A stretch of DNA of 64,000 nt from JBMNGW01 sp050950025 (GCA_050950025.1 JBMNGW010000009.1:1-64000), one strand, 5' to 3'. Counted from the first letter of the stretch, positions 39,102 to 47,671 are shown. Notes: a model not told the origin generated them from the letters alone. Translations and numbers: made by a program.

Positions 39102-41804
39102 ATGGGTCAACGGGTACAATACGATAAACAGACAGTGGCAGTTCTCCTTTGGGATAAAGAGAGCAGAGCTTGGATTGATCAAAGCTCATCGATTACCGCA
39201 ATTTACACCGCCTACAGATATAAAAAACATACCGGCTATACTGTCTATTTTCGGGGATCACAACGCTCTTACTTCTTTAAAAAAGAGAATGTCCGCTTTA
39301 AGAAAAAACGGAAAGCTCTTCAAGAACCCATTAGAGAAAAGGAAGCACCCCCTGTAGCAAAAGATGAAGTAGTACGAACTTTGGAACAGCTTAAGAAAAA
39401 ACTCAATGCCAACAATTCTTTAAAGAAAGCAGAAACGCATTCTCCAAAACAGATTCATCAGTTCATTACCTACTACCAGAATCTTGCTGCCTATGCTCAG
39501 ACCATTGCCGATGAGCAGAGTCCTCTTTTTATTCTTGCCCGCAGTTATCAACGGATGAATTTTTCTGTTCATTCAGTGTTAAACGATCTTTTTCGCAGCA
39601 TATCAAGAAAATACCCGTTAGATGAAACGCCAATTATAGCACCCTTTATTTTTAACCAAAGCCAATTGAAAGCTATTGAACAAGCCCTTTGTTCCTCTAT
39701 CTCTGTTATCGAAGGGCCCCCAGGAACAGGGAAAACGCAAACAATTTTAAATCTTGTTGTTAACCTATTTATACGGGGAAAAAGCTGTGCCGTTGTTTCA
39801 AATAACAATACAGCCATTGATAACGTACAACAAAAATTCCAAGAAACTGAGTTTGAGTTCCTGCTGGCCCGCTTGGGTAACCAAGCATATGTAGAGACTT
39901 TTTTTGCCAGTCAAAGCAATGAAACATTAGAGAATCTTTTGCAAAATGCGTATCAGTACACCCCTTCATTTAACGAAATTGCTGCCCTTCATCACACAAT
40001 GAAGGAAATTCAACAAGCAGAAGTGAAGCGTTCTCAATTGGAAGAGACTCGCCGCTGTTTAGAACTTGAATTGAAGCACCATAATGAGAAATGGGACAAA
40101 ACACACCTTGTGCGACCTCACTACCCTTCTAAGACCTATATCGAACTCCTTGTTCGTCTCCAAGAGCCGCGAAAAATAAGGTTTTTTGAGCGCAGGCGAC
40201 TGGATCGAAAATTTGGCATCAATCTAAGACGCCAAGATCATAACCAGCTTCTTGATGAAGCAGAAAACCGTTACTACCAAGCTAAGCTCCAAGAAATCGA
40301 CCAAGAGCTTGAACAAGGTCAATTTTTTCTGGCCGGTAGTCACCCCCAAAAGGTAGAAAAGAGACTTCAACACCTCTCAACTCAAACTCTGAAACAAAAA
40401 CTGATTCAGCACTATCAATCGTTTGAACAAAAACCCTTTACCCAAGCCACATTCAAACAAGAATTTGCCAGATTTATAAAGCGCTATCCAATCATTTTAA
40501 GTACCGCCCAGTCACTGTTGAACAATGTTCCTCATGGCTTTACTTTCGATTATTTAATTATTGATGAAGCCAGCCAAGGTGATTTATTAAGCAGCATTCT
40601 GGCTTTAAACCAAGCAAGAAATGTTGTTGTTATCGGAGACTCCAAACAACTGCAACAAATTGAGGAAGAGGCACTTTACGCCGAATCACGGCGATTGGCC
40701 CAAATCCATGCCATACCGCCCCATTATCGCTATGAAGCCAACTCAATTTTAACCACCACTAAGAAAGCTATCACTGATGTACCGACAACTCTTTTAAAAG
40801 AACACTACCGCTGTCCGCCCGCAATCATTCATTTCTGTAACCAGATGTTCTACGATAACCAACTTGTTGCCATGACACATAATCATCAACAACATATTCG
40901 CATTATAAAGACTGTTGAAGGCAATCATGCTTACAAAAACCCATATGGTACAGGATTATATAACCAACGAGAAATTGATGAAGTCGGGAAGCTTCTAGAA
41001 AACCGAGTGGACCCTGATGTGGGGATTATTGCCCCTTTCCGTTATCAAGCCGAATTGCTTAACAATCGCTATAGCTCTGCCACAATTGAGGCCGATACCA
41101 TTCACCGTTTCCAAGGACGAGAAAAGAAAGAGATTATTCTTTCGTTCACCGTTAATGATATTGCCCAAGAAGGAAAAGACCGTCTTTCCGATTTTGTTAC
41201 CAACCATCAACTGCTGAATGTAGCAATTTCACGAGCCAAAAACACCATAACTGCCATTGTTTCTCATAAAGTCTACCATTCCAAAAATAATCCTATCAGC
41301 GATTTTATCCGCTATGCTGAGTATCACTACGGCTCGGCAGAAGAGTCGACGGTCACTTCAATTTTTGATCTGTTGCACAGCGATTATTCCAAATCTTATC
41401 TTAAAGCCATGCATCGAAAATCCACTCTCTACGCCAGTGAACTATGGATGAGAGAGCTTATTACTACATCTCTTACCCATTACCCTAACATTTATGTCTC
41501 TATGCACCTGCGTCTTTCAAAACTACTGCGCTCAACAAAAGAATTTTCCAAAAAAGAACAAGAATACTTGCTCCATCCTTGGACCCACGTTGATTTTCTC
41601 TTTTACAACAAGATTACCAAACAAGCTCTTTTTGTTATTGAAGTGGATGGAGTAACGTTTCATGAACAAAGGCCCAAACAACGGCGGCAAGATACCCTCA
41701 AAGACCGTGCCTTGCGGGCAAACGGCATTCCTGTTCATCGCTTTAAAACAAACGAATCGGAAGAAGAGAGAAAACTAAAAAACATTCTGGTTGATTATGC
41801 CTGA
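39102..41804 (+). CDS. Superfamily 1 helicase fused to a DUF2726 nuclease-like domain
   Basis: A ~900-residue protein; the start may be the ATG at 39102 or one 18 bases earlier, neither with a Shine-Dalgarno. The helicase core is the UPF1-like AAA_11/AAA_12 type: Walker A EGPPGTGKTQT, Walker B YLIIDEASQGD, motif III VVIGDSKQLQQ, motif V HRFQGREKKEIILS, and motif VI LLNVAISRAKN. A coiled insert (about 300-430) sits between motif Ia and the Walker B. The last ~130 residues resemble DUF2726 of the PD-(D/E)XK nuclease clan: HVDFLFYN, IEVDGVTFHE, LKDRALRANGIPVHR. Such helicase-nucleases occur in repair and phage defence. No partner gene flanks it, and its role is not known. Confidence 0.8.
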   Translation: MGQRVQYDKQTVAVLLWDKESRAWIDQSSSITAIYTAYRYKKHTGYTVYFRGSQRSYFFKKENVRFKKKRKALQEPIREKEAPPVAKDEVVRTLEQLKKKLNANNSLKKAETHSPKQIHQFITYYQNLAAYAQTIADEQSPLFILARSYQRMNFSVHSVLNDLFRSISRKYPLDETPIIAPFIFNQSQLKAIEQALCSSISVIEGPPGTGKTQTILNLVVNLFIRGKSCAVVSNNNTAIDNVQQKFQETEFEFLLARLGNQAYVETFFASQSNETLENLLQNAYQYTPSFNEIAALHHTMKEIQQAEVKRSQLEETRRCLELELKHHNEKWDKTHLVRPHYPSKTYIELLVRLQEPRKIRFFERRRLDRKFGINLRRQDHNQLLDEAENRYYQAKLQEIDQELEQGQFFLAGSHPQKVEKRLQHLSTQTLKQKLIQHYQSFEQKPFTQATFKQEFARFIKRYPIILSTAQSLLNNVPHGFTFDYLIIDEASQGDLLSSILALNQARNVVVIGDSKQLQQIEEEALYAESRRLAQIHAIPPHYRYEANSILTTTKKAITDVPTTLLKEHYRCPPAIIHFCNQMFYDNQLVAMTHNHQQHIRIIKTVEGNHAYKNPYGTGLYNQREIDEVGKLLENRVDPDVGIIAPFRYQAELLNNRYSSATIEADTIHRFQGREKKEIILSFTVNDIAQEGKDRLSDFVTNHQLLNVAISRAKNTITAIVSHKVYHSKNNPISDFIRYAEYHYGSAEESTVTSIFDLLHSDYSKSYLKAMHRKSTLYASELWMRELITTSLTHYPNIYVSMHLRLSKLLRSTKEFSKKEQEYLLHPWTHVDFLFYNKITKQALFVIEVDGVTFHEQRPKQRRQDTLKDRALRANGIPVHRFKTNESEEERKLKNILVDYA

Positions 41805-41812
41805 TGATACAC

Positions 41813-42874
41813 CTATTGGATAACGCCTCCGCCAAGCACCGCTTCATCTTGGTAAAAGACAATAGATTGTCCGGGAGTAACGGCCTTTTGAGCCTCAGCA
41901 AACCGGACAATCACTGTTTTATTGGCTTGCACATCGATTAAAGCAGCTTTGGGCTTTCCGGTGGATCGAATTTTGGCTTTCACTTCATACCGGCCGCTAG
42001 GCTGTTCAATGAACATCCAATTAAGCTGTTCGGCAACTAAGCTTTGGGCAAACGTTTGTTCTTCAGTTCCCACGATCACGGTATTGGTTGAAGCATCAAC
42101 ACGCAGTACATAGAGTGGCAAAGCCGAAGAGATCTTCAACCCTCTTCTTTGGCCGATAGTGAAATTCCAATAGCCATTATGGGTTCCCAAAACAGTTCCC
42201 TGAGCATCCTCAATATTTCCTTCTAGCGGTTGGACATCGAGTAAATCGCTGTATTGGCCGCTGTAAAAGTCTTGGCTCTCCTCAGTTTCTTCAGCAAAAA
42301 GACCAACTTGAAGAGCCAGATGTTTGACATCCTCTTTTTTTAGCTCTCCTAAGGGGAACATCACTTGAGAAAGCTGTTGTTGAGTAAGGCGATAAAGAAA
42401 ATAACTTTGGTCTTTTTTAGGATCAAGGCCCATTAACAAGCCCCATCTTTGGCCTCTTTTCTCCACACGAGCATAGTGGCCGGTGGCAAAGCGGTCAAAC
42501 TGTATCCCTTTTTGAGCGGCAATGCGGGGAAGGGCCCCAAATTTAATCAGGCTGTTACACCAGATGCAGGGATTGGGAGTCCGTCCTGCCTTATACTCAT
42601 GGCGAAAGTCCTCAAGAACAATCTGCTCATACTCTTTGGCACAATCAAGCACATGGTATTCAATACCCAGCATTTCACTGATTCGCTGTGCTTGGGCAAT
42701 ATCTTCAGCTTCGTTAGGCCCGAAGCAGGCATTCTTCTTCAATTCACCGGTAAAAGGATTCCCCTTTTGCCATATCGACATGGTGGCTCCGACAACCTCG
42801 TGTCCTGCCTGCTGTAAAAGCAGAGCCGCAACAGCAGAGTCGACTCCACCGCTGAGTCCAACCAATATACGCAT
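41813..42874 (-). CDS. mnmA: tRNA 2-thiouridylase MnmA, variant lacking the second catalytic Cys
   Basis: A 353-residue MnmA that adds sulfur to U34 of Lys, Glu and Gln tRNAs. Seen: the PP-loop GLSGGVDSAVAA, then NACFGPNEAEDIA (Cys50), RTPNPCIWCNSLIKFG (Cys103 and Cys106), ATGHYAR and the YWNFTIGQRRGL substrate loop. In E. coli the second catalytic cysteine lies in I-C-F-I; the corresponding stretch here is EESQDFYSGQY, with Tyr204 and no Cys. Together with Cys50, the CxxC pair gives three cysteines, as in Fe-S-dependent thiolases. A cluster-dependent mechanism is therefore possible but not shown. The stop lies 8 bases from the helicase stop on the other strand. Confidence 0.9.
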   Translation of the reverse strand: MRILVGLSGGVDSAVAALLLQQAGHEVVGATMSIWQKGNPFTGELKKNACFGPNEAEDIAQAQRISEMLGIEYHVLDCAKEYEQIVLEDFRHEYKAGRTPNPCIWCNSLIKFGALPRIAAQKGIQFDRFATGHYARVEKRGQRWGLLMGLDPKKDQSYFLYRLTQQQLSQVMFPLGELKKEDVKHLALQVGLFAEETEESQDFYSGQYSDLLDVQPLEGNIEDAQGTVLGTHNGYWNFTIGQRRGLKISSALPLYVLRVDASTNTVIVGTEEQTFAQSLVAEQLNWMFIEQPSGRYEVKAKIRSTGKPKAALIDVQANKTVIVRFAEAQKAVTPGQSIVFYQDEAVLGGGVIQ

Positions 42875-42910
42875 CTATTCCTCCACACGCCCCCAGGCGC
42901 AGTACCGTAA

Positions 42911-42946
42911 AAAAGAGAAACCGCTCCGGAAGTCTCCAGAGCGGTT
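42911..42946 (-). terminator. Terminator of tRNA-Asp
   Basis: AACCGCTC at 42919-42926 and GAGCGGTT at 42939-42946 pair; on the minus strand the stem is followed by TTTCTCTTTTTT. It starts a few bases after the tRNA 3' end and separates it from mnmA. Confidence 0.8.
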
Positions 42947-42950
42947 CAAG

Positions 42951-43024
42951 CGAGGATGACGGGACTCGAACCCGCGATCTACGGCGTGACAGGCCGTCGC
43001 GATAACCAACTTCGCTACACCCTC
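42951..43024 (-). tRNA. tRNA-Asp (anticodon GTC)
   Basis: 74 nt. Acceptor stem GAGGGTG with CATCCTC and discriminator G; anticodon stem ACGGC/GCCGT around CTGTCAC gives GUC. The T-arm GCGGG-TTCGAGT-CCCGT is intact. CCA is not encoded. Confidence 0.95.
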
Positions 43025-43090
43025 ATCAATGCATGAGGAACTTACAACAACAAATGAGTTTTGTCAACCTCTGTGTATTGTTCTGTTATT

Positions 43091-43136
43091 GTTCAGCGAT
43101 TCTGATACCAACTAAGTGTTCAGCGATTCTGATACC
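43091..43136 (+). repeat. 19-bp direct repeat, two copies
   Basis: GTTCAGCGATTCTGATACC occurs at 43091-43109 and 43118-43136, identical, with an 8-base spacer (27-bp period). Both copies are preceded by T or TG. Repeated ~20-bp ends of this kind are known from IS21-type insertion sequences, but no transposase gene is present. Confidence 0.8.
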
Positions 43137-43312
43137 TTTTTGCTTGTTCAACTGAACAGTATTTCTATGGCAAATAGGCTGTTTTGTGCCACCCTCTCTT
43201 ATTGAAACATACCCATTTCTCCCAATGGAGGATTGATTGCTCCCATTACAACCATCCCATTAGAGAAAAGTCCATGAGCTTTTACCCCTAAAGCAATACG
43301 TCATACCTAAGC

Positions 43313-43400
43313 TTACAAAATACTGATAACTATTAACTGATTGTTTACAAAATAATGATAACTATTAAGTATAAGTTTACAAAATATTGCAAACTATTTG
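43313..43400 (+). repeat. Three 24-bp repeats at an exact 32-bp period
   Basis: TTACAAAATAnTGATAACTA plus TTAA is found at 43313-43336, 43345-43368 and 43377-43400. The first two copies differ at one base and the third is more diverged (GCAAACTATTTG at its end). The start-to-start distance is 32 bp both times, close to three helical turns, so all copies face the same side of the DNA. Confidence 0.8.
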
Positions 43401-43683
43401 ACTTATATCCTGAGTAGAAGGCTCATCCACATCGTTCCCGCCTATAAGTGGTTGTTGTAGGGATAAAGGTGTTCCTCTGGCAAAAGCTCATTCCAACACG
43501 ATGCTTTTGAGTACTTAGAATATCGCTAGCAGCTGCAAAACCCTCATTATCAAATTTGGGTAGGTCTGCAGAGTTTCATTGCGTGAGTCTTTTGTCTTGA
43601 TGTGGCAGTGACTCCCTTAAGTTGGAATTCCGCTATCTGTCACCATGGTCAAGGTTTTCACTTACAAGGAGGAAAACCAGGAT

Positions 43684-43908
43684 TTAACCCATTGTAAGGC
43701 AACAAATAAACTGAACTTTTCTGAAGAATATTTTGTAGTGCTTTAGACTCATTTCTTTGTTTTGGTCTCTATCCAATGCAATCCTTTGATTAAGTATCCC
43801 TTTTGCTGATTTTGTGAAGGCTTGTTTTATTTTTGAATGAGAAGATTGGAAGTAATTAGCCACGAAGTTTTGATTGACCACATAAAAAAAGGAGTATCTT
43901 CCTTTCAT
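43684..43908 (-). CDS. Doubtful 74-residue open frame
   Basis: A short basic protein frame (MKGRYSFFYVVNQNF onward) with no recognised family. In its favour, TAAAAT lies exactly 6 bases before the ATG, the leaderless geometry seen elsewhere in this window. Against it, the -35 region is poor, the composition is ordinary for AT-rich DNA, and no conserved motif is visible. It may be a chance frame. Confidence 0.2.
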   Translation of the reverse strand: MKGRYSFFYVVNQNFVANYFQSSHSKIKQAFTKSAKGILNQRIALDRDQNKEMSLKHYKIFFRKVQFICCLTMG

Positions 43909-43936
43909 AACACTATTTTACAAAAACGTGTTACGA

Positions 43937-44000
43937 TGGTACCACACCATTTAGCTCCTCTTTCTCATTTGGAAAGCTAAATTACCTATTGGAGGTACCA
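43937..44000 (+). promoter_or_regulatory. Possible mRNA hairpin masking the ribosome site of the 44001 gene
   Basis: TGGTACC at 43937-43943 is complementary to GGTACCA at 43994-44000, which touches the GGAGG Shine-Dalgarno (43991-43995) directly before the ATG. An inner hairpin TTTAGC ... GCTAAA is nested within. The fold could hide the ribosome site. It lacks the conserved B12-box sequence of cobalamin riboswitches. Confidence 0.35.
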
Positions 44001-45122
44001 ATGAACAATAGAATACGTCAATCGGTTCTAATCGCTCTTCTTCTTATGCTCTTTAGCACTGCAATAATCGTTGCCGCACCTGTTCAAGAGATGGAGCTCA
44101 CTCAAACGAAAATTGTAACTGATATGAGAGGGCGCAGTGTTACAATCCCCAGTACCGTTGATACGCTGATTGCTTTGGATGCAGGAGCTCTTCGGCTTGT
44201 GAGCTACCTCGATGCCACCAATAAGATCATTGCTGTTGAAGATGCCGGTCATGGACGAGAGAAAAGTGATTATCCTTTTTTCTATCTAGCAACCTATCGC
44301 ATCGCCTTTCCTGCGTTAAGAGATCTTCCCAGTATCGGAAGTGCAGATAACCATGAAGGAATTATTGCAGCAAATCCCGATCTCATTATCTCTTCGGCAG
44401 TCGATGTAGCGAAGCTTGATCAACTGCAAAACACTCTTGGCATTCCTGTTTTTGGCGTCGATGTTGATGTAGAGTTCTACGATATCGACCGATTCTATGA
44501 CCAACTCCAAAACCTTGGTGCGGTGCTTGGAACGAAGAAGCGGGCTTCTGAGCTCATTGATGGAATCAAAGCAAGTCTATCCGATCTTGAAAAACGGGCG
44601 GCCAAGGTTACCGCTTCAAAAAGGGTCTACGCCGGAGGAATGATGTACTATGGTGAAGCCGATCTTTTGCGAACAACTGGGGACTTTCTCCCCTTTGATC
44701 TTATGGGAGTACTCAACGTTATGCCAACAAACCCAACTGGCAATAGGCAGCCGTATATGACCGGTCTTGAAGATCTTATTGCGGCTGATGCCCACTACAT
44801 CTTTCTTGATACCGCCAACCTTGCGCTTTCAGAGAAGGGCTACAATGAGAACCAAAAAGTCCTTGATCAACTCGTTCCGGCGTTCAAAAACAAAGATGTT
44901 TATTCCACCTTTGTTTATAAATACTATGGAACAAACTGGGAGAACCAACTAATTAACGTCTATTATGTGGGAAAAGTTCTCTATCCCGAGCTGTTTAGTG
45001 ATATTTCACTTAAGGCAAAAGCAGAGGAACTTTGGAAACTCTTTTTCAATGTGGACTTAGATTACGAGAGGGTTTGCGAACTGCAAAAATCTACTCCCAA
45101 GCAAGTAGAGTGGTTTAACTAA
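44001..45122 (+). CDS. Iron-chelate/cobalamin-type ABC transporter binding protein
   Basis: Start at the ATG 44001 behind GGAGG (a TTG at 43989 is in frame but upstream of that site). The 373-residue protein has a signal peptide (RIRQSVLIALLLMLFSTAIIVAA) and a TroA/FepB-like periplasmic binding domain: DMRGRSVTIPSTVDTLIALD, GIIAANPDLIISS, LGAVLGTKKRASELIDGI and GLEDLIAADAHYIFLD. Such proteins bind ferric siderophores, heme or cobalamin; the ligand cannot be told here. It is the first gene of a transport operon with permease and ATPase and an unknown fourth gene. Confidence 0.88.
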   Translation: MNNRIRQSVLIALLLMLFSTAIIVAAPVQEMELTQTKIVTDMRGRSVTIPSTVDTLIALDAGALRLVSYLDATNKIIAVEDAGHGREKSDYPFFYLATYRIAFPALRDLPSIGSADNHEGIIAANPDLIISSAVDVAKLDQLQNTLGIPVFGVDVDVEFYDIDRFYDQLQNLGAVLGTKKRASELIDGIKASLSDLEKRAAKVTASKRVYAGGMMYYGEADLLRTTGDFLPFDLMGVLNVMPTNPTGNRQPYMTGLEDLIAADAHYIFLDTANLALSEKGYNENQKVLDQLVPAFKNKDVYSTFVYKYYGTNWENQLINVYYVGKVLYPELFSDISLKAKAEELWKLFFNVDLDYERVCELQKSTPKQVEWFN

Positions 45123-46169
45123 ATGCAAGAGATTTCCAACCTTTATCAGGGGTATCTAAAAAAGAAGCGTCTCTTTTTAGGTGTGCTTTTTCTGCTTCTG
45201 CTCGCAGTAAGCGTGATTGCAATCACTGCCGGGAGTATCAAAATCCCTTTTTATGAGGTTCTCTCAACAATTATCCGCCTCGATACAAGTAATCGAGGCC
45301 GGATTATTTGGGATGTTCGCATGCCCCGTGTACTTGGCGCTATTTTGGTAGGAGCGGGTTTATCCTTAGCGGGGGTGATGATGCAATCTGTGTTAAAAAA
45401 CCCGCTGGCATCTCCGTACACCCTCGGTTTATCCAGTGCAGCAGCATTTGGAGCTTCCTTTGCGATTGTCTTTCTTGGAGCTGGAACCAGCACCACCAGT
45501 ACAATCATTGTCAGTAACTTTGTTTCCGTTGCCCTCAGTGCTTTTGTGTTTTCCGTCATCTCAATGGTTGCAATCTTAGCGCTGACGCTGTTAACATCGA
45601 TTTCGAGTCAAAGTATGGTACTGGCAGGAATCGCAATCGGCTCAATCTTCTCCGCAGGCCTTACATTAATGCAGTACCTGGCCAACTCTGTCCAACTTGC
45701 TTCAATCGTTTCTTGGACCTTCGGCGATTTGGGGCGGGCGAACTGGCGAGCTTTGGGGATTATCAGCTTAGCTCTCATTCCCCTTTGGCTTTTGGCACTG
45801 TGGTATCGTTGGGACTTTAATGCAATGGATAGCGGGGAGGACTCGGCAAAAGCCCTTGGAGTTCGGACCAATTCAATCCGAATCTTTGGGATGCTTAGTG
45901 CCTCTATCCTTTCGGCAATCATCGTCTCCTTCTTTGGAACAATCGCATTCATCGGCCTTCTTGGTCCGCATATCGCTCGGCGCCTCATTGGCGGCGATCA
46001 TCGCTTTCTTTTGGTTGCTTCTCCTTTAATCGGCTCATTCATTTTACTCATCTCTGACACTTTTGCCCGCACAATTCTCGCTCCTATGGTTCTTCCTGTT
46101 GGGATTTTAACCTCCCTTCTTGGCGGACCGCTGTTTATTTATCTGCTTATTGCTAGGAGGAGGAGATGA
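45123..46169 (+). CDS. FecCD-family ABC permease
   Basis: A 348-residue permease of the FecCD/BtuC family with about ten membrane helices. Typical family sequence is seen: RMPRVLGAILVGAGLSLAG near residue 60-80, the LKNPLASPYTLGLSSAAAFGA stretch just after (cut by the limit at ASPYTLG), and FFGTIAFIGLLGPHIARRL, the cytoplasmic helix that contacts the ATPase. It starts directly after the binding-protein stop with no gap and ends in a 4-base overlap with the ATPase gene, so the three are coupled. It probably forms a homodimeric channel for a ferric chelate, heme or cobalamin. Confidence 0.93.
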   Translation: MQEISNLYQGYLKKKRLFLGVLFLLLLAVSVIAITAGSIKIPFYEVLSTIIRLDTSNRGRIIWDVRMPRVLGAILVGAGLSLAGVMMQSVLKNPLASPYTLGLSSAAAFGASFAIVFLGAGTSTTSTIIVSNFVSVALSAFVFSVISMVAILALTLLTSISSQSMVLAGIAIGSIFSAGLTLMQYLANSVQLASIVSWTFGDLGRANWRALGIISLALIPLWLLALWYRWDFNAMDSGEDSAKALGVRTNSIRIFGMLSASILSAIIVSFFGTIAFIGLLGPHIARRLIGGDHRFLLVASPLIGSFILLISDTFARTILAPMVLPVGILTSLLGGPLFIYLLIARRRR

Positions 46170-46921
46170 TTCTCGATATTCAAAACCTTTCATTTCGCTA
46201 TAAGCACAACCTGGTTATTCAAGAGATTGAGTTCACCGCCGAAAAGGGATCTCTAGTGGCGATTCTCGGAAGAAACGGAGCAGGCAAAACCACATTGCTT
46301 AAGTGCATCAATCATGTTCTTAAAAGTCAAACCGGAACAGTTCTTATAGAGGGAATTGACACAAAAACCCTCCGTCCCCTTCAACTAGCGAGAAAAATCG
46401 GTTGGGTTCCCCAAAGTGGCGAGATCTCGCTAATGAACGTCTTTGATCTTGTCCTTCTTGGTCGCAAGCCTCATTTTACCTGGGCTCCGACAAAAGAAGA
46501 TTACCAGAAAGTCGAAGAAGCCTTAACAACAATCGGAATTAAATCATTGGCTCTTCGCCCTGCCAATCAGTTAAGCGGCGGGGAGTTTCAGCAAGTTCAA
46601 ATCGCCAGGGCCCTTGCTCAAGACCCTAAGGTGATTCTTTTTGATGAGCCAACTAGTAGTTTGGATATCCACAATCAGTATCGCCTTATGTCAACGATTC
46701 AAATGATTATTCGTCAAAGCTCGCGCCTTGCTGTGATGGCTGTTCATGATCTGAACATGGCTTTGCGATACTGTGATAAATTTATTCTCCTTAAGGAGGG
46801 GAAAGTCTTTGCTTGCGGTGGCACAGAAGTAATAACCCCCTCTTCGATTGAAGCAGTCTATGATATTAAGACAAAAGTGGTAGAGGTTGAAAACTACCCA
46901 ATCGTCGTTCCTGCCAAGTAA
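46166..46921 (+). CDS. Iron-chelate/cobalamin-type ABC ATPase (FepC/BtuD type)
   Basis: A 251-residue ATPase with all motifs: Walker A ILGRNGAGKTTLLKCIN, Q-loop GWVPQSGE, signature LSGGEFQQVQIARAL, Walker B VILFDEPTSSLD, and switch AVHDLNMAL. The 'LLGRKPHF' segment after the Q-loop is typical of siderophore/B12 importers. It begins in an ATGA overlap with the permease. No residue needed for hydrolysis is missing. A short gene of unknown role begins 6 bases downstream. Confidence 0.95.
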   Translation: MILDIQNLSFRYKHNLVIQEIEFTAEKGSLVAILGRNGAGKTTLLKCINHVLKSQTGTVLIEGIDTKTLRPLQLARKIGWVPQSGEISLMNVFDLVLLGRKPHFTWAPTKEDYQKVEEALTTIGIKSLALRPANQLSGGEFQQVQIARALAQDPKVILFDEPTSSLDIHNQYRLMSTIQMIIRQSSRLAVMAVHDLNMALRYCDKFILLKEGKVFACGGTEVITPSSIEAVYDIKTKVVEVENYPIVVPAK

Positions 46922-46927
46922 AAAAAG

Positions 46928-47482
46928 ATGAAAAGCCAAGAGCAAAGAGCAATACAAAACGCCATTAGGTTCCACCTTGATACTTATCCTGGTGGCACGC
47001 TCATCGATTTGTATAAAAGTTTTTTCCAAGATCAGTATGGTCCTGGGCATTTACTGGAAGACCGAAAGAGGGCGTGGAATTATTTTTCCCTTGAGCTTGA
47101 TGGGATGAAGAGCCAGAATCGACATACAGGTGAACCGTGTGGGGCCGGTCGCTCCTTCTACCGTCTCCCCCTTGATTTAGTACTCGATGACATTATTAAT
47201 AAGAACGATTATTTTGAGGCATTTATTTCAAGTGCCAAAGCAGTTACCCTTCTCAAAGTAGCAGCTTGGCAACAAAAATGGGATGAAATTATCCTACTCA
47301 TTAAAGAGGAAAAGAGATTTTTGCCAACTTTTGAAGAGGACCTTAAAATAATCGATTCACTGCTAAGCAGCGGCTCTTATTTGATAAGCCACAGTCAAAC
47401 CTACCGCAACCTGTACGATCCTCACTACCGCCTCTTCTCCATCAAAGAGATGAACTCTCTTAAATACCGCTATCTAGGCTAA
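46928..47482 (+). CDS. Conserved protein of unknown function linked to the ABC operon
   Basis: A 184-residue soluble protein, 6 bases behind the ABC ATPase and without its own promoter or a clear Shine-Dalgarno (only an A-rich stretch). Seen: LIDLYKSFFQDQYGPGHLLED near residue 24-44 (shown in part), GAGRSFYRLPLDLVLDD near 74-90, and a C-terminal QTYRNLYDPHYRLFSIKE. These are blocks I associate with an uncharacterised family; they may hold a His/Asp-containing site (GPGHLLED, DPHYRL). No signal peptide or membrane helix. Its location suggests a part in release or handling of the imported chelate; this is inference only. Confidence 0.6.
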   Translation: MKSQEQRAIQNAIRFHLDTYPGGTLIDLYKSFFQDQYGPGHLLEDRKRAWNYFSLELDGMKSQNRHTGEPCGAGRSFYRLPLDLVLDDIINKNDYFEAFISSAKAVTLLKVAAWQQKWDEIILLIKEEKRFLPTFEEDLKIIDSLLSSGSYLISHSQTYRNLYDPHYRLFSIKEMNSLKYRYLG

Positions 47483-47671
47483 AATCGTACTTTCTTAACC
47501 CCAAATTCTTCTTCACTAGGATACAGTGCCACATAAGGTGACATGCCAAAAAGATACCTGTGGAGAAAGCTTCACTCCCTTCGGAATACATATGAGCTTG
47601 TCAGTTTCTGAGATGCTTCTTTTAAGGATGGATTTAGCCACGGTAAAACCACTTCTGATTTTATCGATATG

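Larger units (their letters stand above)
43025..43936. other. Large AT-rich gap with repeats and no clear gene
   Basis: About 910 bases without a convincing gene between tRNA-Asp and the iron-type ABC operon. It holds two direct-repeat sets (listed separately) and a doubtful 74-residue frame at 43684-43908. Six-frame reading between 43440 and 43680 shows only short stop-broken frames that might be an old mobile-element remnant. I cannot name the element. Confidence 0.5.

Noticed and set aside
39102..41804. Multi-gene defence island around the helicase
   Set aside because: The neighbours are nagB, mnmA and a tRNA; no other defence gene adjoins it.
43313..43400. Short CRISPR-like array
   Set aside because: Only three AT-rich repeats, spacers of 8 bases, no cas genes; better read as phased binding sites.
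43025..43936. Complete insertion sequence
   Set aside because: No transposase frame; only repeats and stop-broken short frames remain.
43937..44000. Cobalamin riboswitch before the ABC operon
   Set aside because: No B12-box sequence and the leader is far too short.
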